NCBI RefSeq assembly: GCF_001570365.1
Contig: NZ_BBYK01000051.1
Location: 124,001-188,000 of the forward strand
Direction: 5' to 3'
Length of the DNA: 64,000 nt
Source: Microtetraspora fusca
Lineage (GTDB): Bacteria; Actinomycetota; Actinomycetes; Streptosporangiales; Streptosporangiaceae
A program made the translations under genes and the position numbers. Shown here one piece after another: positions 59,025-64,000 of this stretch. The notes under the pieces were generated by a model. That model made no database searches. It was not told where the DNA came from and saw nothing but the letters and a program-made list of their open reading frames with translations. Each line of letters opens with the position of its first letter. Within the stretch, counting starts at the first letter, position 1.

Positions 59025-59477
59025 TCAGAAGGCGAAGACGGCCCCTGTCGCCGCGCGGAGCTGGCAGGAGTTGCCGTACGTGCGCTCGAACTTGATGTAG
59101 GCGTCGTTCCAGATCCCGGAAGCCGTTACCGTGATCGGCTGGAAGAGCATCGGACACGCGACGGCCGGGTCGGGCTGGAGCTGGGCCGGGTCCCCGCCGA
59201 CCTTCTCCAGCATCGGGCACGCCTTGTCCGGCGCCGGGTGCGTGCCTCGTCGCTCGGATGAGCAGCTCAGCAACGCGTAGCGCTGGGGCTGCGTCCCGGA
59301 CTGTCCGTTGGCCACGGTCACCACCAGCGCCTTGGTCCGCGCCTTCATGGGGTGGATCCTGACCGGCATGTCGGCGTTGATGTTCGGCTCCCACGGCGGT
59401 GGGACGGTGGCGGCGGCGGCGCCCGCAGGGCTGATCGCGACAGCTGTGAAGGCGAGAAGTGTAAGAAGTGGCCTCAT
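59025..59477 (-). CDS. Subtilisin inhibitor-like (SSI family) secreted protein
   Basis: 150-residue secreted protease inhibitor. The signal peptide is MRPLLTLLAFTAVAISPAGA. The mature protein shows the SSI pattern: LSCSSERRGTHPAPDKACPM with the first disulfide Cys, the reactive loop AVACPMLFQP, PITVTASGIWNDAYIKFERT and the ending YGNSCQLRAATGAVFAF. Compared with remembered Streptomyces SSI (MCPMVYDP, reactive bond Met-Val), the P1 residue here is Met and P1' Leu, predicting inhibition of subtilisin- or chymotrypsin-like enzymes. ATG 59477 follows GGGGGATTG. It is divergent from the first of three secreted trypsin-fold proteases. Confidence 0.88.
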   Translation of the reverse strand: MRPLLTLLAFTAVAISPAGAAAATVPPPWEPNINADMPVRIHPMKARTKALVVTVANGQSGTQPQRYALLSCSSERRGTHPAPDKACPMLEKVGGDPAQLQPDPAVACPMLFQPITVTASGIWNDAYIKFERTYGNSCQLRAATGAVFAF

Positions 59478-59680
59478 ATCAATCCCCCGGATTCGGCTGA
59501 CGACAGCCTGTCCGGCCGACCCCCTCGGATCAAGCGTCCACTCCGCACCGCCGGGCAAATCTGACGTCTCGGGAATCCCATCGGTTCCATCAGTTTCATA
59601 ACGACCAGGTCACGAAGCTTCGCGTATTTCATGTTGATCTGGAAAAATCACCCCTTACCACCCAAGAAGGAAGGCAGACA

Positions 59681-60778
59681 GTGCTACGGCGACTCACATC
59701 CGGCCTCGTCGGCGGCCTTGCCGCGGCGAGCGCTGTCGCCGTGCTCTCCGTCCCGGTGCCCGCCACGCCCGCCGCCGCGGTGGCCGCGTCCGTGCCGCCG
59801 AAGTCCCTGAAGGGTGATGTCAGCTCCTACGCCCTGGCCGCCACCCAGGCGGACATGCTCAAGGTCGCGCAGTACTGGAGCCCGGATCGACTGAAGCGGG
59901 CGAGCAGCTACGAGCCGAAGTCCAAGCCGTCCCCCACGACCTCGGCCACGACGTCGGCGGCGGAGATGGGCGAGGCGTCGGCCCCCCTCAACGCCCCGGC
60001 GACCGCCCCCGCTCCCGGCTCCCCGCCCATGGTGGGGAAGGTCTTCTTCAAGGTCGACGACAAGGAGTACTGGTGCTCCGCGTCGGCGGTGCATTCGGCG
60101 TACAAGAACCTGGTCGCGACGGCGGGACACTGCGCCTACTCCCTCGCGAGGGACAAGCCGGTCGAGAACTGGATCTTCATCCCGTCGTACGCCAACGGAG
60201 CGACGAGCGCCGGCATCTTCGTCGGACACACGCTCTACATGCACCAGGACTTCCAGGGGCAGGGCGACTTCGACCGGGATTACGCGTTCGTCACCGTCTA
60301 TCCGGGCTTCACCTGGCAGCCGTACACCGAGGCGGGCCAGGCGAAGTACCGCTCGGTCCCCGTCGGGTCCCTTGAGGACCGGGTGGGCGCGTTCCGCTTC
60401 GCCTGGAACAAGGGCACCGGCATGAATGTCCAGGTGTTCGGCTATCCCGCGGGCGCCCACCCGGACGGGAGCCGGCCGTACAACGGGCAGGAGCTCAAGA
60501 CCTGCTCGAACGCGACCGAGAAGAAGACGGTCAGCGCACCCACCTGGCAGCTCGAACACGGCGTGCGGCTAGCCGGCTGCGGCTTCACCTCCGGGGCCAG
60601 CGGCGGCCCCTGGGTGATCGGCTACGACAGCGTCAAGCACACCGGCTGGATCAACGGCGTGACCAGCCTGACCTGGAACCTGAACGGGGACGGGAAGGTC
60701 GACGCCGTCTCCACGCCGTACTTCAACACGGTCACCCAGCGCGTCTATCTCCAGGCCGCGCGCCAGGCCACCTCCTGA
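59681..60778 (+). CDS. Secreted trypsin-fold serine protease, paralogue 1
   Basis: 365-residue exported protease. A signal peptide (~1-35) and a Ser/Thr/Pro/Ala propeptide-like segment (~36-120) precede the catalytic domain. The triad is His in VATAGHCAYS (~149), Asp in DRDYAFVTVY (~204) and Ser in GFTSGASGGPWVIG (~307). Cys in WCSASAVHS pairs with TAGHC. The family is V8/trypsin-like (S1). The GTG start follows AAGAAGGAAGG. It shares catalytic blocks with the two downstream paralogues but lacks their long NVNLPKTTGKVFF lead-in and their upstream CRP-type region, so it diverged earlier. Confidence 0.88.
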   Translation: MLRRLTSGLVGGLAAASAVAVLSVPVPATPAAAVAASVPPKSLKGDVSSYALAATQADMLKVAQYWSPDRLKRASSYEPKSKPSPTTSATTSAAEMGEASAPLNAPATAPAPGSPPMVGKVFFKVDDKEYWCSASAVHSAYKNLVATAGHCAYSLARDKPVENWIFIPSYANGATSAGIFVGHTLYMHQDFQGQGDFDRDYAFVTVYPGFTWQPYTEAGQAKYRSVPVGSLEDRVGAFRFAWNKGTGMNVQVFGYPAGAHPDGSRPYNGQELKTCSNATEKKTVSAPTWQLEHGVRLAGCGFTSGASGGPWVIGYDSVKHTGWINGVTSLTWNLNGDGKVDAVSTPYFNTVTQRVYLQAARQATS

Positions 60779-60791
60779 CGTCTCCCGCCGC

Positions 60792-60810
60792 GCCGCCCCG
60801 ATCGGGCGGC
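60792..60810 (+). terminator. Palindrome after protease 1
   Basis: GCCGCCC and GGGCGGC flank CGATC, 13 bases after the stop; no T-run. Confidence 0.45.
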
Positions 60811-60938
60811 CGGCGAATTCCGCGGCACAGCCGGAGCTTCTCCGCCGCCACGCCACTTCGCCCCCGCAGCACCGGCGTCAGCCGGCACGCGGAGCCGCTC
60901 CGGTACACACCGCCTGCTGTGGTGTGCCTCCAGGATCA

Positions 60939-60998
60939 GCCATGAGCCCCGCGGCGCGAGCACGCCCACCAGGACCTGCCATGAGCCCCGCGGCGCGA
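60939..60998. repeat. Direct repeat of 21 bp
   Basis: GCCATGAGCCCCGCGGCGCGA (20 bases shown in part as GCCATGAGCCCCGCGG) occurs at 60939-60959 and 60978-60998, a 39-base period. Unknown role. Confidence 0.85.
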
Positions 60999-61114
60999 CA
61001 GAGCCGCAGGGGCTGTTCCCGGGCGGATGGAAGAGCCACCTCTTGGGTTAGGAATTCCTTCCTTTTCCGGGCAAATTAGACGTGATCTTCAGGCGATCGG
61101 TGCCGCGCGGCTTG

Positions 61115-61130
61115 TGTGATTTACGTCACA
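61115..61130. promoter_or_regulatory. CRP-type palindrome upstream of protease 2
   Basis: TGTGATTTACGTCACA is a perfect TGTGA-N6-TCACA palindrome, 254 bases upstream of the start codon. The same sequence recurs at 62836. Confidence 0.7.
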
Positions 61131-61325
61131 TAGCCGAGCGAAATGATCTCGAGACCATGACCGAAACCCCGGATCGTCACCGGCCGATCACCTGCACATA
61201 CATCACGAAATGATCTCGCAAATGACACCTGTTGTGGAAAATCACGGAAACGTCACGGCGATTCCACCGGAGAAACCGTCCTCAACGTGGCCGGGAACCG
61301 CAAGATCTCGCATGTAGTGTTTTGA

Positions 61326-61351
61326 CCATCCCTTTACTGACAGATGTGACG
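61326..61351 (+). promoter_or_regulatory. Conserved promoter/5'-leader element, copy 1
   Basis: CCATCCCTTTACTGAC followed by NNATGNGACG, 33 bases before protease 2. It is matched almost exactly before protease 3. A -10-like TAGTGT (61315-61320) lies just upstream, so the element may be at the transcript start. Confidence 0.55.
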
Positions 61352-61383
61352 TTCCCCCGTCTATCGACAGCGCAAGGAGCTCC

Positions 61384-62556
61384 ATGAACACCCGAGTCAA
61401 GCGCCTGGTCCTCCCTCTCGGGGGTCTCGCCGCGGCCGGCCTCATCGGCAGCACGCTCGTGGCCCCCGCTCAGGCCGCTGGTGACACGGCTACCGATCCG
61501 CTGGCCGCCAGCGGGATCGCCGCCAAGAACGTCGTCGCCTTCTGGCTGAATCAGAAGGCCGCCAATCTGGTCAACGCCTCGCCGTACGAGACCCAGGTGG
61601 TGGCGAAGCACATCTCCAAGGGCGGCCCCTCCGCGGACAGCAAGCCCGGCCTCGTCTCGCCGATCGGCAAGGGCGGATCCGGCACGTCCAAGAACGTGAA
61701 CCTGCCCAAGACCACCGGCAAGGTGTTCTTCACCGGCTCCGACGGCCGGCCGCACTGGTGCTCGGCCACGTCCCTGCAGGCGAAGTACCGCAACCTGGTG
61801 GCCACGGCCGGCCACTGCGTCTACGACACCGAGTCGAACAAGGCCACCCTGAACCGCTGGGTCTTCATCCCCGGCTACTACCAGGGCAAGGCGCCGTGGG
61901 GCATCTACGTCGGCAAGCAGGCGTTCACGCACTACGACTTCGACGTGTACGAGGACGGCGACCGCGACTACGCGTTCGTGACGGTCTACAACGGCATCAA
62001 GGCCGGCTCGGGCACGAGCTGGTTCGACACCGCGGAGTGGAACTGGCAGGAGGTCAACAAGGCCACCTACGACAAGTACAGCCCGTACATCCGCAAGTCG
62101 AAGGGCGGCAAGTACTACGTCGTCAAGTTCACCGACGTCGGGAGCCTCGGCGAGAACGTCGGCGGCCAGGGCCTGGCCTACAACCAGAAGCTCGGCAAGA
62201 ACGTCTACGTCTTCGGCTACCCGAGCGGGTCCCACCCGGACGGCAACTACGCGTACTCCGGCAAGACCCTCAAGTGGAGCTACGGCAAGACCTTCGCCGC
62301 CAAGGCGCCCGAGGTGAAGGCCGAGGAACTGGTGGGCGTGAAGTCCTCCTTCACCGGTGAGGGCTCCTCAGGCTCGGCCTGGCTGCTCAACTACAGCAGC
62401 GCGCGCCGCATCGGCTACCTGAACGGCGTCACGAGCGGTGTCGCGGACACCGACGGCAACAACCGGATCGACACCAGCGTCTCGCCGTACTTCGACGGTG
62501 AGCTCTACGGCATCTACAAGGCCGCCGCGAACGTCTGGTCCGGCAGCATCGCCTGA
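61384..62556 (+). CDS. Secreted trypsin-fold serine protease, paralogue 2
   Basis: 390-residue exported protease. The signal peptide ends APAQA-AG (~residue 31). A conserved propeptide (NVVAFWLNQKAANLV, HISKGGPSADSKPG) leads to NVNLPKTTGKVFFTGSDG and the catalytic domain. The triad is His in VATAGHCVYD (~142), Asp in DGDRDYAFVT (~199) and Ser in TGEGSSGSAWLLN (~337, GSSGSAW rather than the usual GxSGGP). The ATG follows AAGGAGCTCC. It is very similar to paralogue 3 over the whole length and shares its upstream elements, so the two arose by tandem duplication that included the promoter. Strong terminator downstream. Confidence 0.9.
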   Translation: MNTRVKRLVLPLGGLAAAGLIGSTLVAPAQAAGDTATDPLAASGIAAKNVVAFWLNQKAANLVNASPYETQVVAKHISKGGPSADSKPGLVSPIGKGGSGTSKNVNLPKTTGKVFFTGSDGRPHWCSATSLQAKYRNLVATAGHCVYDTESNKATLNRWVFIPGYYQGKAPWGIYVGKQAFTHYDFDVYEDGDRDYAFVTVYNGIKAGSGTSWFDTAEWNWQEVNKATYDKYSPYIRKSKGGKYYVVKFTDVGSLGENVGGQGLAYNQKLGKNVYVFGYPSGSHPDGNYAYSGKTLKWSYGKTFAAKAPEVKAEELVGVKSSFTGEGSSGSAWLLNYSSARRIGYLNGVTSGVADTDGNNRIDTSVSPYFDGELYGIYKAAANVWSGSIA

Positions 62557-62571
62557 CACCTGACGCGAGAG

Positions 62572-62603
62572 AAGGGCCCGGCTCCCAAGCCGGGCCCTTT
62601 TTT
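62572..62603 (+). terminator. Classic intrinsic terminator
   Basis: AAGGGCCCGGCT and AGCCGGGCCCTT form a perfect 12-bp stem with a 4-base loop, directly followed by a T-run. Confidence 0.95.
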
Positions 62604-62835
62604 CATGAAATTTCTAGATTTGGCCGGTAAACCTCCCCCAGCCGCAAGGCGTCGCTGTCCGTTTAGTGGCATTCTGCGACATTTGGAATGGGGCGGAACC
62701 GTCAGGCGGCGGACCGAGCCTGAATGACAGCTGAATGTCAATGCCAGTTCACCGAAGTGCAGCTCAGCGCATTGACAGACCTGTCTGGATGGGTCAGAAG
62801 CGGCGAGACGAAAGGCCCAACCTGAGTCCACGCTG

Positions 62836-62851
62836 TGTGATTTACGTCACA
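62836..62851. promoter_or_regulatory. CRP-type palindrome upstream of protease 3
   Basis: TGTGATTTACGTCACA, identical to 61115-61130, 268 bases before the start codon. Confidence 0.7.
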
Positions 62852-63055
62852 TGGCGACCGCGGGGCCGGAGTAGCGAAATAGGCGGACATGCCGCAGCGA
62901 AGAGGGCTACAGGATCATCTAGCTGCGGCGATATCTACGGCCTCGCCTCGGTCACAGGGCGGCCGACCAGACCGGGCTCAACGAGGTGACCTAACCCACC
63001 GAGAAATGCCGGCTTATGTCGGTTTTAAGGGGACTCGGCCGGCTGTATGGTTCCT

Positions 63056-63081
63056 CCATCCCTTTACTGACGCATGGGACG
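63056..63081 (+). promoter_or_regulatory. Conserved promoter/5'-leader element, copy 2
   Basis: CCATCCCTTTACTGAC followed by GCATGGGACG, 38 bases before protease 3. A -10-like TATGGT (63046-63051) lies just upstream. Confidence 0.55.
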
Positions 63082-63118
63082 CAAGAAGCGTTCCACGACA
63101 GCCCAAGGAGTTCCCCAA

Positions 63119-64000
63119 ATGAAGCGCACCCTCGCCTTCGGTGGCCTCGTCGCCACCGCCGGCCTGCTGGCCGCCGGCCTCGCCGCCCCGGCCCAGGCCT
63201 CCGGTGACGTCGCCACCGCCCCGCTGGCCGCCACCGGCATCGGCGCCAAGAACATCGCCGCCTTCTGGTTCGCCGAGAACATGGCTGCCCTGAAGGGCGC
63301 CACGCCGTACAACGTCGAGACCAAGGTCGTCGCCAAGCACGTCTCCAAGGGCGGCCCGGCTCCCGACAGCAAGCCGGGTGTCGTGCCGGCGATCGGCGAC
63401 GAGAAGAAGGTCGCCGCCAAGTCGAAGAACGTCAACCTGCCCAAGACCACCGGCAAGGTGTTCTTCATCGGCGCCGACAAGCAGGCCCACTGGTGCTCGG
63501 CCACCTCGGTCCAGGCGGCCTACAAGAACCTGGTCGCGACCGCGGGTCACTGCGTGTACGACACCGAGTCCAACGCGCAGACGCTGAACTACTGGGTCTT
63601 CATCCCGGGTTACTACCAGGGCAAGACCCCGTGGGGCATCTACGTCGGCAAGCAGGCCTTCACCCACTACGACTACGACGTCTACGAGGACGGCGACCGC
63701 GACTACGCGTTCGTCACCGTCTACAACGGCATCAAGTTCCCCCACGACGGCTTCGCCGGTCTCCGCGACCTGGCCGAGGACGGCAAGTACGAGGAGCTCA
63801 AGACGTACGGCGGCCTCCAGGAGGTCGACGAGGCCACCTACGAGGCGTACAAGAAGGCCGACTTCTACAAGTATGGCTGGGGCCGCCGCGTCGCTCGCGA
63901 CGAGAAGGGCAACAAGCACTACTTCGTGTGGAAGTTCGCGGACGCGGGTGCCCTGGGCGCCAACGTCGGCGGGCAGGGTCTGGCCTACAACCAGAAGGTC
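63119..64000 (+). CDS. Secreted trypsin-fold serine protease, paralogue 3 (3' end beyond window)
   Basis: At least 294 codons; open at the right edge. The signal peptide (MKRTLAFGGLVATAGLLAAG, ending APAQA) and propeptide (HVSKGGPAPDSKPGVVP) match paralogue 2. The domain lead-in NVNLPKTTGKVFFIGADK, His in VATAGHCVYD and Asp in DGDRDYAFVTVYNG are present; the Ser region lies beyond base 64000. Compared with paralogue 2 it has a ~15-residue longer insert after the Asp (KFPHDGFAGLRDLAEDGKYE). The ATG follows AAGGAGTTCC. Its upstream region duplicates that of paralogue 2. Confidence 0.9.
   Translation, partial: MKRTLAFGGLVATAGLLAAGLAAPAQASGDVATAPLAATGIGAKNIAAFWFAENMAALKGATPYNVETKVVAKHVSKGGPAPDSKPGVVPAIGDEKKVAAKSKNVNLPKTTGKVFFIGADKQAHWCSATSVQAAYKNLVATAGHCVYDTESNAQTLNYWVFIPGYYQGKTPWGIYVGKQAFTHYDYDVYEDGDRDYAFVTVYNGIKFPHDGFAGLRDLAEDGKYEELKTYGGLQEVDEATYEAYKKADFYKYGWGRRVARDEKGNKHYFVWKFADAGALGANVGGQGLAYNQKV

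Larger units (their letters stand above)
60779..61383. other. Regulatory intergenic region before protease 2
   Basis: 605 bases. It holds a GC palindrome after protease 1 (60792-60810), a 21-bp direct repeat (60939-60998), a CRP-type palindrome (61115-61130) and a conserved start-region element (61326-61351). The middle is AT-richer. No gene seen. Confidence 0.7.
62557..63118. other. Regulatory intergenic region before protease 3
   Basis: 562 bases with the protease 2 terminator (62572-62603), a CRP-type palindrome (62836-62851) and the conserved start-region element (63056-63081), in the same order and spacing as upstream of protease 2. No gene seen. Confidence 0.75.

Overview
The window is high-GC actinomycete chromosome. 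GTG and TTG starts, strong GGAGG ribosome sites and GC-rich antisense reading frames are everywhere. An actinobacterial 2-oxoglutarate decarboxylase/dehydrogenase (Kgd), a KstR-type regulator, a subtilisin-inhibitor-like protein and a CebR-type cellulase box suggest a filamentous, saprophytic soil actinomycete. A Streptosporangiales-like host is my best guess, but the sequence does not prove it. No rRNA, tRNA, CRISPR array or intact mobile element was seen.

Layout. (1) 1-7.3 kb: a single giant type I polyketide synthase gene on the minus strand, truncated at the left edge, with the order KS-AT-DH-cMT-ER-KR-ACP. (2) 7.6-13.8 kb: a transmembrane Ser/Thr kinase, a flavin reductase and a four-gene OpuC-type osmoprotectant ABC operon. 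(3) 14.0-18.3 kb: a sigma-like protein with a long disordered linker and a C-terminal membrane anchor, then a lipoprotein zinc metallopeptidase. (4) 18.7-34.3 kb: steroid/lipid catabolism genes (paired acyl-CoA dehydrogenases, kstR, thiolase, P450, then PPOX, ferredoxin and alcohol dehydrogenase). Several have sites matching TNNAACNNGTTNNA, the KstR operator consensus as I know it. Between the P450 and the PPOX gene lies a glycoconjugate-type cluster: gmd, a GT4 glycosyltransferase, two methyltransferases and an alpha/alpha-toroid protein. An NlpC/P60 peptidase and repeat-rich DNA also interrupt the block. (5) 34.4-41.6 kb: a sugar or polyol uptake and oxidation operon under a ROK regulator.

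(6) 41.8-42.4 kb: a scar made of an FtsX-permease fragment joined to the 3' end of an IS200/IS605-type tnpB, with its hairpin-rich right end preserved. (7) 42.4-48.3 kb: an SDR, a DapB-like dehydrogenase, a flavin reductase, an MBL-fold hydrolase, an MFS exporter and an ArsR-type regulator with a clear operator. (8) 48.4-51.7 kb: a secreted GH9 cellulase behind a perfect CebR-type box, and a B3/B4-domain protein. (9) 51.9-57.6 kb: kgd, a DUF6104-like small protein, and a DUF4097-PadR pair with a promoter-overlapping palindrome. (10) 57.9-64 kb: a quinone-oxidoreductase-like protein, a subtilisin-inhibitor-like protein and three secreted trypsin-like protease paralogues. The last two proteases share a duplicated upstream region with identical CRP-type palindromes; the last gene runs off the right edge.

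How they fit together. The KstR-type sites tie fadE, kstR, the thiolase, the P450 and the PPOX-ferredoxin-ADH group into one probable lipid/steroid regulon. One perfect site also lies in the gmd/glycosyltransferase divergent promoter, hinting that surface glycoconjugate synthesis responds to the same signal. The least explained items are the membrane-anchored sigma-like protein, the glycoconjugate cluster and the PKS with a fungal-like domain order.
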